Source: Rattus norvegicus
Lineage: Eukaryota; Chordata; Mammalia; Rodentia; Muridae
Direction of reading: 5' to 3'
NCBI RefSeq assembly: GCF_036323735.1
Contig: NC_086031.1
Coordinates: 34,601,725 to 34,665,724, forward strand
Length of the DNA stretch: 64,000 nt
The notes under the pieces were generated by a model. It had not been told where the DNA came from. It ran no database searches and was given only the letters and a program-made list of their open reading frames with translations. The first letter of the stretch is position 1. The number at the start of each line of letters is the position of its first letter. Position numbers and translations under genes: made by a program. Shown one piece after another: positions 33,311 through 43,200 of the stretch.

Positions 33311-33652
33311 TGTCTTAGTTACTCTACTATTGTGACAACATATCATCACAGGCAACTTACAGAAGAAAGCTGTAATTTGAGCTTATGGTTTCAAAGGGTT
33401 AGAGTCCATGATGACAGAGTAAAAGCATGGAGACAGGAACAGGTGAGAACTCACATCTTGGTAGGAGAAAGAGAGGATACTGAGAATAAAGCAAGTCTTT
33501 AGAAGCCTCAAAGTCTTCCTACACTTGCTACACAACTCCTATTCCAAGGAAGTCATACTTCCTAATCCTCCTCAAAGAGTTTCACAACTGAAGTTCCCAC
33601 ATTCAAACATGTGAGCCTCTGGGGGCATTCTCACTTAAACTACCATATTCCC
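33311..33652 (-). mobile_element. ERV LTR (3' LTR in minus orientation)
   Basis: Antisense start 'gtcttagttactctactatt' and end 'acttaaactaccatatt' match the LTR family. Internal ERV-like sequence adjoins on the high-coordinate side. 'aaggagtgggaa' on the minus strand just before the LTR fits a polypurine tract. Confidence 0.7.
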
Positions 33653-34015
33653 ACTCCTTGGACCCCACAGGTTCATGACCATTCATAATGCAAAATGTAT
33701 TTGGTCTAACTTCGAAAGTCCCCTTAGTTTATCATTCTCAACACTAACGTGAAGACCAAAGTTCACAGTTACTTTGAGGCTCAAGGCAATCTCTTAATTA
33801 TAATCCCCTGAAAACAAAAACAAAGCAAATTACATATTTCTAACATGCAATGGCATAGACTATACATTACCTTTCCAAAAGGGCGGAATGGGGACATGGT
33901 GGTAAATGCTAGATGAAGGTAAAAGAGAAAACTTACAAGGAAAACTCCAAATTCTGTATTTCCATGTCTGATGTCAAAAGGGCTAGACGATTCCATTCAT
34001 CAAGATTTGCTGCTT
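33653..34015 (-). mobile_element. ERV internal fragment next to the 3' LTR
   Basis: The sequence corresponds to the segment starting at 38858 ('ttcatgaccattcataatgc' against 'ctcatgaccatatcaatgc'). No open frame of note. It is a decayed non-coding remnant. Confidence 0.6.
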
Positions 34016-34094
34016 ATAAAACAGAAAGCTTTTAATTGGGATTTCATCTCAGAGTATTAGAGTCGATGATTGTGAAGCAAAGGCAGAATTGTAG

Positions 34095-34240
34095 AAACAA
34101 CTCACATGATCTTGCCAAATAGCCTTGACTATCCTAGAATTTGCTATGTAGACTTAACTGGCTTCCAAATAATGAAGATTCATCTTCCCCTGCCCTCTCT
34201 ATGCTAGAATTATAGGCATGTGTCACCATACCCGATTGTT
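34095..34240 (-). mobile_element. B1 SINE, antisense, diverged
   Basis: 'tttgctatgtagacttaact' and 'tgctagaattataggcatgt' are the antisense B1 core. Confidence 0.65.
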
Positions 34241-34249
34241 TGAGTATCT

Positions 34250-34440
34250 TATATTTTACGTTTATTTATGTACTTATCATTGTATGCATGTGCATGACAC
34301 AGTAGTGTGTGTATGGGGAATCAGAGGACAAGTTGTGGGAGTCGATTCTCTCCCACTATGTGGGTTCTGAGAATTGAACCCAGGTTGTTAGACTCTTTGG
34401 CAAGCATCTGCTTTAACCTGCCAAGCCATCATCTGACTTT
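34250..34440 (-). mobile_element. B3-like SINE, antisense
   Basis: 'cagaggacaagttgtgggag', 'gttctgagaattgaacccag' and 'ctgccaagccatcatctgac' show body and head. Confidence 0.7.
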
Positions 34441-34754
34441 AGTATTTGTATTTTTAAGGACTCTTTTTTAAAGAGAAGTTAAAATTCATAATTTCAAAAT
34501 TTCTTGAAAACATACATAGCTTGTTTTAAATATCAAATTACTTGTGTCTTTTCCATTATTTGAACTGATGGGCTCAGTGGGGAAAGAAGCTTGTCACAAA
34601 GTCTGTCAATCTGAGCCAACCCCCAGACCCCGTAAGTGTAAGGAGGGAACCAATTCCTTTTATGATTTTCTGATTTTTGTGTGCCAAGCCCTTGAGTGTG
34701 GCTTGTTTTTGCTTCTGGGTTTTCCTTTGGTCCCTCTGACCTTTTCTGACTTCT
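34441..34754. other. Unique sequence
   Basis: No repeat recognised. A 167-codon minus frame (35036-34533) spans this stretch and the L1 fragment next to it, so it is not a gene. Confidence 0.35.
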
Positions 34755-35078
34755 CTGTTCAGGTCTAATTACCACACCGTTTCCATTACCGCTGGTTTGT
34801 AATACAGTTGGAATCTGTTGGGTTGTGTTCCCGTCACAGTTACTCTCTGGAGCTTTCCTGTCAGTTTTCCTTGTTATTCTTCCAGAATCATGTTGTGTAT
34901 GCATGTGAGCACTCACACAGACACTGACAGACACATATCTATCAAATGGATGCGGAATCCCATCAAAGTTAAGAGTCAATTTAGAACAAACTGACTTCTT
35001 AGCAATATTGACTCTTTCCAACCAGGGGCCTGACATGACATTTATTCAAGTCTTTTTAAAATACCTTTCAGCATCATT
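34755..35078 (-). mobile_element. Ancient mammalian L1 fragment, antisense
   Basis: 'gcggaatcccatcaaagtta' and 'cttcttagcaatattgactc' follow antisense L1 ORF2 words. Divergence is much higher than in the Lx element at 29.6-32.9 kb. Confidence 0.6.
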
Positions 35079-35589
35079 TAGGACTACACTGTCCCAACTG
35101 ACTCCTGGCCTGCCAGAAGCCTGCCAGGCCCCCTTGAATCATGAAGTCCTGAAGTTGAATTCACACTTAGTTAACTCTTAGTAAATGATCTCATCCTCTT
35201 CAGTAAGATAAGGTGAATACCAAGGGTGGTATTCACCCTAAAAAGCATAGGGCATACTCAGCTCATAGAAAAGACAGCCATGTGAGCTCCTCCCTTTCCT
35301 TTCTCATCTGCATTTTATCGCTCTCCATAAAGGAGGCAACAGCGACCTCCTTCAGAAACAAGAGAATTCTCACTGAGTCTCTGACAAGCCATCTGTCTGT
35401 CTGGGCGCCAAGACCAGATATGCCATTCTGAACTTTAGAATGTCATACAGTGTGTCCCCACAGCTGCGGAAATGAGGAGAACTGGTGATAAGGACAAAAA
35501 TTTTCACTAGGAGTGACTCCTTTGGCTGAGAGCAACTGTGCCATTCTCAAATCTGAGTGGGGGTCGGGGGATAGGGAGGGTGAGAGAAA
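35079..35589. other. Unique sequence
   Basis: Nothing recognised apart from normal low-repeat DNA adjoining the next candidate element. Confidence 0.3.
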
Positions 35590-36120
35590 GAGGAGACTGG
35601 TGTTCTGAATTAATTCTACAAGGCTGTTCAGGACTCTAAATGACTATTTAATTTTCAAGTAGATAGAGGAAGCAGGCCATACCCCCAATTGAGGGCAGGC
35701 CTACAAAAATGGCCAAGCATGATCTTTAATTTGTCAATAATGATCTTAGGCCATGACCCTTAATAGGACCCTGTCACCGGTGAGGTGATTTATGCCTCCT
35801 GCGATGACATCAGTACCAATAGTGCTGATAAAAGAACGCTTACATTGGAGAGAGCAGGATGATGAATGGAATCCGGGGCTCCTTAGTCATCTCATTACGG
35901 CTTCTGCTGTTCACCACGGAGCTAATGTAGCGAGTCATGGAGTGTCTGGGGACTAGTTTGGAGGCTGAATTTAACAGTGAAAGTGCAGGAAATGAACTGT
36001 AGCCCTGGGTCAGGAACCACAGAAGGGTGGTTTAGGCATGTATATTCAAGAAGAGACAATCAGACCCTTAGCTGCTGCAGTTCCTGCCACCAGACCACAC
36101 AGAGCATGTCTCAGACTATA
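35590..36120. promoter_or_regulatory. Candidate conserved element
   Basis: Repeat-free, with retained CpGs. It holds a perfect palindrome TCACCGGTGA at 35774-35783, a CRE-like TGACATCA at 35805-35812 and several TAAT/ATTAAT cores ('gaattaattctac', 'caataatgatctt'). The exon-like 35844-35945 lies inside. This looks like a developmental enhancer, by inference only. Confidence 0.45.
35844..35945 (-). CDS. Candidate 102-base exon on the minus strand
   Basis: Acceptor 'aaactagtccccag' precedes 35945 and a strong donor AAT|GTAAGC follows 35844. The frame is one base, 33 open codons, two bases. Four CpGs are kept. Its end phase does not fit the terminal exon at 27096, so the two would not join in frame. 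A conserved enhancer that resembles an exon by chance explains it equally well. Confidence 0.2.
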
Positions 36121-36149
36121 CCATGGTCGTCTCCTTGTATAGCAACTTC
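36121..36149. other. Short spacer
   Basis: Joins the candidate element to a pyrimidine-rich microsatellite. Confidence 0.3.
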
Positions 36150-36203
36150 TCTGTCTCTGTCTCTCTGTTTCTCTGTCTCTGTCTCTGTCTCTGTCTCTGT
36201 CTT

Positions 36204-36248
<45 letters not shown>
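36150..36248. repeat. Compound (CTGTCT)n(CT)n(GT)n microsatellite
   Basis: Hexamer-like CTGTCT units give way to CT and then GT. The TG part abuts an antisense SINE. Confidence 0.95.
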
Positions 36249-36251
<3 letters not shown>

Positions 36252-36505
36252 CAGACACGTGTAGTGTCTTCCTCTGTCATTCCCCCACCTTATGACTTTG
36301 AGACAGGGTCTCTCACTGAATTTAGAATTCCCTGTTTCAGACAGGTTGGCTAGCTACTGAGCAAGTACCTAAGATCTGCCTGTCTCTCCCTCCCCAGTGC
36401 TAGAGTTACAGGTACTTGCCAATACCCTTATCTTTCTATGACTACTGAAGGCTTGAACTCAGATCCTCATGCTTGCCTAGCAAGCGTCCTCATCTGCCTC
36501 AACCT
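36249..36505 (-). mobile_element. B4-like SINE, antisense
   Basis: 'tttgagacagggtctctcac', 'ccagtgctagagttacaggt' and 'gcttgaactcagatcctcat' give the antisense B1 part and head. Confidence 0.7.
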
Positions 36506-36659
36506 TCCTCATGTCTTTCTTCTTCAGTGTCATGAGGACCCTTGTCCTGGGATATGCTCATTCTGTCCCCGACTGACTCCAGGGTTTATGATGCTGGTTT
36601 GCATGACCTGTATGTCACAGGGTTCAAAGTAGCTCCTCTCCAGATATATGGGAGTGTAC

Positions 36660-36750
36660 CAGAATTCAGGAAGCTGGTCTAAGACGTGCTGGCTGTATGA
36701 CCTTGAGTGAGTTACTTATTGTCTCTGGGCCTCAGTGAATCTGGAGCTTG
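36660..36750 (+). mobile_element. MIR SINE core
   Basis: 'ggctgtatgaccttgagtga' with 'gtctctgggcctcagtgaa' is the MIR core. This is an ancient mammalian insertion. Confidence 0.75.
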
Positions 36751-37250
36751 AATATATTTCCAGGAACTCCTCCTGCTTCCAAACATCAGCTATTTGAAAA
36801 GTTTATACCGTGAGACTGAACACATATCGGTAACTCAGTCATCACGCTTGAATACAAATTCTAGTAACATCCATGATAGAGAGGCCATGCACCCAAAGAT
36901 GGGGAATGCCTCCCAGGAGACTATTCAAAAGATGTGTATGTCACCCATAATTTGACCAGCCTGAGTGCAGCTCTACCCCAGTGCAGAGGGGACAAGACAC
37001 AGTTTCATTTAGTGTGGTTTTATTACCCTCGCCAGCTGCACTCTCTTCTCTATAAAAGGTAATTACTTCCAATAGTAACAAGCTAATTGATTGCTAATTA
37101 AATCAATTGGCACACTAACCGCTGTCAGAAAGTGACAGATTAGCAGGTCACGTGACAGCGTGTTGGTAATGAAAACTGGACATGGTCTGAGGGTGATTGA
37201 CACCTGAGATGAAAAGCGATTCGAGATCTTGGAGGTGGTCAGAGAGAGGG
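36751..37250. promoter_or_regulatory. Strong candidate enhancer / conserved element
   Basis: Repeat-free. A dense site cluster at 37084-37158 has TAATTGATT (37084-37092), TAATTAAATCAATT (37095-37108), CTGTCA or TGACAG sites at 37122, 37133 and 37153, and the palindrome GTCACGTGAC at 37147-37156. These are the recognition types of homeodomain, TALE (MEIS/TGIF) and bHLH or bHLH-ZIP factors. The target gene is unknown. Confidence 0.5.
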
Positions 37251-38040
37251 CAGGGGGAACATGATTGATTCAATGGTGACTGTCAGGGAGGAAATGAGAA
37301 TTGAATGGAATTCAGGGTCTGCCTGAACCTGCACCACATGATGCTTCAAGTTTTTTCACATGTAAATAAGAGAGATGGAGACTTCTCCCAAATGAAAATG
37401 CTCAAGTAGAAAGGGTGAGAAGGGAGGGGCTACAGAGAGTGAGCGGAGAGGAGCCTTAAAGGAATAGGACTTCATTTATTTTATTTTTTTTTCATTTAGG
37501 AACTTATAAAAATACAATGAAGATAATGTTGTTCATAGAATATGTGTATATCTTAGCAACCTGGATGCCTGCATACTTATCATCTCTGAATACCCATGGG
37601 AAGGCTGTCCTTGATTAAAGTCATAAAGCCAAAGTGTTTATTACCTGTGTAGCTAGGGCTTCCAAGGCTGAGCAGGGTAGCAAAGCAGGTGTGGATTTGG
37701 AGCATAGCAAAAGTGCACAGTGACAGCCACTGATGACATAATATATTTCAAAATAAGTGATGTGGCCAGTTTTGGTGTCTGAATGTTTGCTGCCCTGTCT
37801 GCAGCCAACTGAGGATCCGAAGCAGAGCTGGGCTGACAACAACTCAGCCACCATCAGATCCATTTGAGGTCATTGGGAAACCAAGTCCCTGCATCGGATG
37901 AATGGGCTGACCTCTGATCCTATCATGACTCCCTTATTGCTCTGGGATTTTAGGTCAACTGGGTCCCCTTTGGGAGACCTCCGGAGGAAAAGACCTTGCT
38001 GAAATCCTGGCTCCATGTTTTCTTGTTGTGGACCATCAAG
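37251..38040. other. Unique sequence
   Basis: No repeat recognised except a short T-rich run near 37480. An 80-codon minus frame at 37863-37621 lacks exon context. Confidence 0.35.
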
Positions 38041-38215
38041 GAGTCAGATTAACTTCCTGAGGTATTTTTCCCTATTTGCAGAATGGGTAGGCTATTTCCA
38101 ACTCCCCAGAGTTGCCATGTGAGCGGAGATAATTAATGGAAGACGCTTCACACACGAAAGACACTCGGTATAAATGGGAATTAGTAACAATAATACTAGC
38201 AGTACTTATACGACA
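38041..38215 (+). mobile_element. MIR SINE
   Basis: 'ccctatttgcagaatgggta', 'gagataattaatggaagacg' and the 'agtaacaataatactagc' end fit the 3' half of MIR. Confidence 0.65.
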
Positions 38216-38690
38216 AAGGTCGACACAGGCCTTGAGTGTGGCCTGGAGAAGAAGCAGATTAGATTTTGGAGCAAGAAGAAGGGGATAAACAAGGATTCTA
38301 AAAATTGTAGCTAGTAAGAGAATTTTCTACTGTGATAGAGCAGTTGTGATAGCAGTAGATACCGGTGTTCTGAATAGACCTCTGCGGGGGTCCCAGGCTC
38401 TAGGGCTCAGAATAAGGAGTTAGACAGAGACCCATGGTTGGAATAAAAGCTTGGTCAGTTTACTAGGAAAAGGTAGACTCCAGTGGGGGAGGCAGGATGG
38501 AGAAGAGTAAGGGTTAAGCAGCTTGACACTTGCTGTGTGGAATTAAGGCTTTGTATGTTGCATAACAGGGGCTTTGGGGTTCATTTGCATAGTGTGGACC
38601 TATTTTGCATTTATTATGTTACTGTAAATCTATACAACTTCAAGTATTACATGTTTCATTAGCATCCTAAATCTGTCTGGAAGCATGTAT
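38216..38690. other. Unique or old LTR-like sequence
   Basis: 'ggaataaaagcttggtcagt' and 'ataacaggggctttggggtt' could belong to an old LTR, but I cannot assign it. An octamer (ATTTGCAT) occurs at 38583-38590. Confidence 0.25.
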
Positions 38691-38691
38691 T

Positions 38692-38746
38692 TTGTATTAT
38701 TATTATATTATTATTATTATTACTACTACTATTTGTTGTTGTTGTT
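38692..38746. repeat. (ATT)n / (GTT)n
   Basis: ATT units followed by ACT and GTT units just before an antisense B1, whose A-rich tail this may be. Confidence 0.9.
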
Positions 38747-38754
38747 ATTCTTTC

Positions 38755-38851
38755 TTTCCTTACCTCAAACTCACTGTGTAGCTGAAGATGGCCTTGAACA
38801 GCTGATCCTCCTGTGTCTCTAGTGCTGGGATTAAAACTGTGCACCACCAGG
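38755..38851 (-). mobile_element. B1 SINE, antisense
   Basis: 'cctcaaactcactgtgtagc', 'gatggccttgaacagctgat' and 'tagtgctgggattaaaactg' are the antisense B1 sequence. It marks the broken 3' side of the ERV remnant. Confidence 0.85.
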
Positions 38852-40260
38852 CCTCCATAGACTCATGACCATATCAATGCAATATACGCATTTAGTTCAA
38901 CTGCCATAGCCCTTCACAGTTACAACACTGTTTAAAAGTCCTAAGTCCAAAGTCTTATCTGAGGTTTGAGTAACGTCATATAAAATTAAAGCCAAATTGC
39001 ATACTTCCAATAAACAATGATGTGACATAAACACTGCTGTTACAAAAGGGAGAAGTGAGGGAATGTGAGGAAATGCTGGACCGAAGCAAGGCTGAAACCC
39101 TTCAGGGCAAATGTGCCAAGTCTGCTGTCAAGTGGCTTACGTGCTTCTGCCCCTACAACGTCTCTATCTATAGTGCTCCCCTCTCCTCTTCCCTCTTTTG
39201 GGCTGATCCTACTCCCCACATTCAGCTCTCCTTAGCAGATATCCCATGGCTCTGACATTTCCACCATCTTGGATCTCCATCATAGCCCAGGTTTCACTTC
39301 TTTATACGAATACCTCTTAGTGTCTTGGGATAGGGACTCTCCTACCATACATTATGTCGCCTCAGTAACTCTAAGACTGAAGGAAGATTCTAAGACTCTG
39401 TACTTGTGTATCTTCATGAGTCTAAAGTACTTTGTGGATAGCACTGCTAAGCCTGGCTTCCTGCTTGGGATGAAGCCTGGCTCCCTTGAACAACATGTGC
39501 AGAAGGTTTTGCTTTTTTGTTCCTTTCTAGGTCTTTTCTTTCTACAAGTTCGAAAGGTAGCTGCCTGGAGTTTTCCCTGAGGACACCCTTCCCTTACCTG
39601 CTACATACATCAGAACCCTTCGTGGTCTCTTTACCTCTTTCAGCTCTAGCCTTGGCTGCAAACTTTAATTCCTTGGTGTTCTTTCTTTCTTTTTTTTTCT
39701 TTTTTCTTTTTTTCGGAGCTGGGGACTGAACCTAGGGCCTTGCGCTTGCTAGGCAAGCGCTCTACCACTGAGCTAAATCCCCAACCCCCTTGGTGTTCTT
39801 TCTTCGCGTTCAGTCTGTATTTCTTTCTGCTCCACTTGCTCTTTTTCATCATAAACCTTCACGAGACACACAAGACTGCCTACTAATGACCACCTGTCAG
39901 AGTCAATATTAGGCAAAATTTCCCCCACTAACCGTCTATTGCTTGTTAATTTATCTTCATGCAAGTTCATAGGACATGAGTAGAAAGCAGGTATGGTCTT
40001 TGTCATAATGTCACAGCAAAGTTCTCTAGCCCAGCTGCTAATGCTGTCTCCCCCTGAAGCTTAATGAACTAGCCTCCATAGTCTGCACTGTTTTCAACAC
40101 TGTCGTTTAGGCTCCTGTTAGGATGGTGCACTAAGCCTTGTTTATAGCACTCAAACAGTTTTGTACTTTAGACTTAAAATTCCCCAAACATCTATATTTC
40201 TCCAAAAAATACCTACCATCCCCCCAAATCCCATCTTGGTCAGATCTGTCACAACAGGAG
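38852..40260 (-). mobile_element. ERV-L-like internal remnant, minus strand
   Basis: Sequence between the primer-binding site (40261-40277) and an antisense B1. The part near 38858 matches the internal piece next to the LTR at 33311-33652. I see no long gag- or pol-like frame, so this is a short, decayed or non-autonomous element. Its 3' LTR is missing. An ID SINE splits it at 39687-39787. Confidence 0.65.
39687..39787 (-). mobile_element. ID SINE, antisense, with perfect target duplication
   Basis: A T-rich stretch leads to 'cggagctggggactgaacct' and 'ctaaatccccaacc'. The flanks carry an identical 16-base duplication (39671-39686 and 39788-39803). Recent insertion of the BC1-derived ID family. 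Confidence 0.95.
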
Positions 40261-40277
40261 CCCACTCCCTGGTACCA
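40261..40277 (-). other. Retroviral primer-binding site, tRNA-Leu type
   Basis: On the minus strand it reads TGGTACCAGGGAGTGGG, matching the 3' end of tRNA-Leu(TAA) with one extra G. It lies a few bases after the LTR end, exactly where a PBS belongs. Confidence 0.7.
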
Positions 40278-40282
40278 ACTTC

Positions 40283-40690
40283 TCTATCAGTTACTTTTCT
40301 ATTGTTGTGATAAAACACCATGACCAAGGCGACTTATTGAAGAAAGAGTTCATTTTAGTTTATGGTTCCAGAGCACTGGAGTCCATGACATGGGACAGAG
40401 GCAATAGATATGGCAGCTGTGACAGCAAGCTGAGAGATCAGAACTTCATTTGTGATCAGGAAGCAGGACAAAGTACAGGAATGACTCATGGCTTCTACAC
40501 TTCAGAACTGGCTGCAGTGAAATGCCTCTTCCAGCAAGTCCACACCTTCTGAATCTACCCAAGCAGCACCACCATATTAATGGATTTATTTTTTTTTTCC
40601 GGAGCTGGGGACCGAACCCAGGGCCTTGCGCTTCCTAGGCAAGTGCTCTACCACTGAGCTAAATCCCCAACCCATATTAGTGGATTTATA
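40283..40690 (-). mobile_element. ERV LTR (5' LTR in minus orientation), truncated
   Basis: 'cagttacttttctattgttg' to 'gtgataaaacaccatgacca' is the antisense LTR end. The far end (TGTGGTGG...) is lost near 40690. An ID element is inserted at 40589-40671. Confidence 0.75.
40589..40671 (-). mobile_element. ID SINE, antisense
   Basis: 'ccggagctggggaccgaacc' to 'ctaaatccccaac'. The target duplication is 40572-40588 and 40672-40688, 17 bases with one mismatch. Confidence 0.95.
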
Positions 40691-41689
40691 ACTTCTTGGC
40701 ATAGTTGGGAGAGGTGTGTACAGTTGGGGCACTAGTAGCATGCCTTTGAAAGTCATAGTTTATCACTAGTTTCTCCCTTTTTCTCTGCTTCCTAGCCTCC
40801 CTGAAGGTAAGCAACATTTTTTGTGCCTCTGTGATGGTCCTATCTCCATATACTCCTTAATGCAATGGAGCTAGTCTATCATGGACTGAATCTGACTCTG
40901 TAACTCCACAGAAACCTTTCCTCCTTCAAATCGTTTTCTTAAGCATTTTATTACAGCAAGGCAAAAGTAGATGACCTGGAAAGTCAGACCTAGTGTCCAC
41001 TCCTCATTTTCTCATCCATTCTTAATGTCATGTTGCCACTAAGTTGTTATGGTCACATGCCCCACTTTTTATGGGTTCCTTTACCTTGTCATGTGCAGAC
41101 TCTAGTGGTGGCCCCTTGGTAAGCTCTCAGTTATTCAGAATCTTGGACAGCTTACATCTCAATAGAAGGATGTAGTAACTTCTGCGAGTGGCCTGTCATG
41201 TTTACACAGACAAGATAGAATTTAGCTAATTTATATAAGGGATCTTTGTTATTTGAACTCATCTTCCACCCAAACAAAAGAATACTATATAACACCCTGG
41301 GATGGATGTGCTCCTTTCTGGACATCCCATCTGGGGTTGCCCAGGAAAATTGCTATTATTTAACACCCATCTGGTCACCTAAGTCATCAGTCACACAGGG
41401 TTTTGTACAGTCACTAAACCATTATTCTGTCAGACTTAATTACACTGCTTACCAGATGGAGCAAGCTTAGTTACAGAGACTGTGTGCTAGGATGGTTAAA
41501 GACCCAGGCTCTGAGATCATATTGCTGGTCCCAACCCTGGCCCTGTCAGCATGTGGCTAATGGAAAAGATAAGCTGTTGGTGCCTAGTTGTTCCTTGGTA
41601 AAGGGCAGGGCCAATTATATACATCATGTAGAGTTATAAGAAATTAATAATTAATTATCAATCTATGGAGGATGTGGAAATAAAGAAGA
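40691..41689. other. Unique sequence with a possible MIR piece
   Basis: Mostly unrecognised. 'cccaaccctggccctgtcag' at about 41530 may be a MIR fragment. The 74-codon plus frame at 41246 has no support. Confidence 0.3.
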
Positions 41690-41755
41690 TAGTTTAGCCA
41701 ATAAAATGGTTCCTTGAAGCATAAAGAACTGAGTTCAGCTTCCAGAACATGGGTA
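41690..41755 (+). mobile_element. B4-like SINE head, left of a GATA array
   Basis: 'tagtttagccaataaaatgg' and 'gagttcagcttccagaacat' form the SINE head. The body continues at 42180, so the GATA array lies inside the SINE. Confidence 0.6.
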
Positions 41756-41782
41756 GATAAATAGATACATAGATAGATAGAT

Positions 41783-41827
<45 letters not shown>

Positions 41828-41858
41828 GGAGATAGATGGGTAGATGGGTGGGTGGATG

Positions 41859-41907
<49 letters not shown>

Positions 41908-41949
41908 ATGGATGGATGGGTGGGTGGATGGATGGATGGATAGATAGAT

Positions 41950-42012
<63 letters not shown>

Positions 42013-42025
42013 GGAGATAGATGGG

Positions 42026-42084
<59 letters not shown>

Positions 42085-42115
42085 ATGGATGGACGGGTAG
42101 GTGGATGGATGGATG

Positions 42116-42174
<59 letters not shown>

Positions 42175-42175
42175 T
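41756..42175. repeat. (GATA)n array with GGAT/GGGT variants
   Basis: About 420 bases of GATA units with two nearly identical variant blocks: 'gggagatagatgggtagat' at 41827 and 42012, and 'aaatggatgga' at 41906 and 42083. The spacing shows an internal duplication of about 180 bases. Confidence 0.97.
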
Positions 42176-42179
42176 AAAA

Positions 42180-42380
42180 AGGTAAGCATGGTGTCAAATG
42201 CTTGTAATCACAGTGCAAAAGAGGAGACAGGGGTCAGTGTCTTAGTTGAGATAGTGACCCTCTGGATCCCTGTGAGAGGCCTTCTCTCAAAGTTATTTTT
42301 TAAACAAGTTGACTAAAATCTGAGAAATTATATCTAAAGTTGTTTTCTGGCTCTACACTCACATTTGTAAACACACAAAT

Positions 42381-42381
<1 letters not shown>
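42180..42381 (+). mobile_element. B4-like SINE body, right of the GATA array
   Basis: 'ggtaagcatggtgtcaaatg', 'gtgaccctctggatccctgt' and 'tctggctctacactcaca' complete the SINE that begins at 41690. Confidence 0.6.

Positions 42382-42414
<33 letters not shown>
42382..42414. repeat. (CA)n microsatellite
   Basis: The expanded tail of the split SINE. Confidence 0.95.
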
Positions 42415-42418
<4 letters not shown>

Positions 42419-42489
42419 ACACACAGAGAAAAGAGAAGAAATTACTTTGATATCATACAAAACACCAAAAAAAAACCAAAATCAGGCCA

Positions 42490-42673
42490 AAAAGAAGAAA
42501 AAGAGAGAGAGAAGAAAAAGCAGAGGAGGGGGAGGAGGAGGAGGAGAAGAGGAAGAAGAAGAAGAAGAAGGAGAAGGAGAAGGAGAAGGAAGAAGAAGAA
42601 GAAGAAGAAGAAGAAGAAGAAGAAGAAGAAGAAGAAGAAGAAGAAGAAGAAGAAGAAGAAGAAGAAGAAGAAA
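42490..42673. repeat. Purine tract with (GAA)28
   Basis: GGA-rich start, then 28 uninterrupted GAA units at 42589-42672. Long GAA arrays form triplex DNA and can hamper replication and transcription. Confidence 0.97.
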
Positions 42674-43015
42674 TAACAATCTAAGAGGCCCCGTAAGTAT
42701 GGAGGATTTTCTTTCATCTGAATAAATGGGAACTTACATTTTTCCCAAAACTATCAGAAAACCAAGCACATACAAAAGTCCTCTCTGTACTTATATGTGT
42801 CTTTGTGTTGTTAGGAAGTCTGAAATGGATCACTTTAGATAAAGATTTTAGCTTTTCTGTTTAATTATTTGTTTCTTTATTCAAGGAAGCAATCAATTCC
42901 AGCCTGGACCACATAGTATCTGAGTGACAAGAAACAACACAAAGAGAGGATCAACAGACCCATCCTAACAAAAGAAGACTCTAACAAGACTCTGGATAAT
43001 CTTCTAGTCACATTT
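42674..43015. other. Unique sequence
   Basis: Nothing recognised. Confidence 0.3.
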
Positions 43016-43019
43016 GACC

Positions 43020-43200
43020 ATGGGCCATCGGTTGCTATAATGATGGGGATAATCACAGCAATGAGCTGATCTTTGTGCACTTTATCCTCAACAATGCCAC
43101 CCAAAGCCACTGTTTGTTGTCAGCTCTGTTTCAGAGAGAGGCTCGGAGATATTAACTGAATTGGCCAGAGTCACATGATTAGAACAATCGTGCAACTTTA
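43020..43200 (-). mobile_element. MIR-like SINE, antisense
   Basis: On the minus strand it reads 'gtgactctggccaattcagt', then 'gcctctctctgaaac', then the 'ttgttgaggataaag' block, in MIR order. It explains a hydrophobic-looking open frame here. Confidence 0.5.

Noticed and set aside
34533..35036. 167-codon minus-strand open frame
   Set aside because: Half of it is an ancient L1 fragment read in an arbitrary frame.
39687..39787. tRNA gene (ID elements derive from a tRNA/BC1 RNA)
   Set aside because: The body is a retroposed ID SINE with A/T tail and target duplication. The tRNA fold is not preserved.
41644..42189. 181-codon Ser-Ile-Tyr-Leu frame
   Set aside because: It is the translation of the GATA array.
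42442..42725. Poly-Arg/Glu and poly-Leu/Phe frames
   Set aside because: Translations of the GGA/GAA purine tract on the two strands.
42877..43110. Minus frame resembling a membrane-segment exon (hydrophobic run of Ile/Val)
   Set aside because: The sequence follows the order of an antisense MIR element, and there is no proper acceptor upstream.
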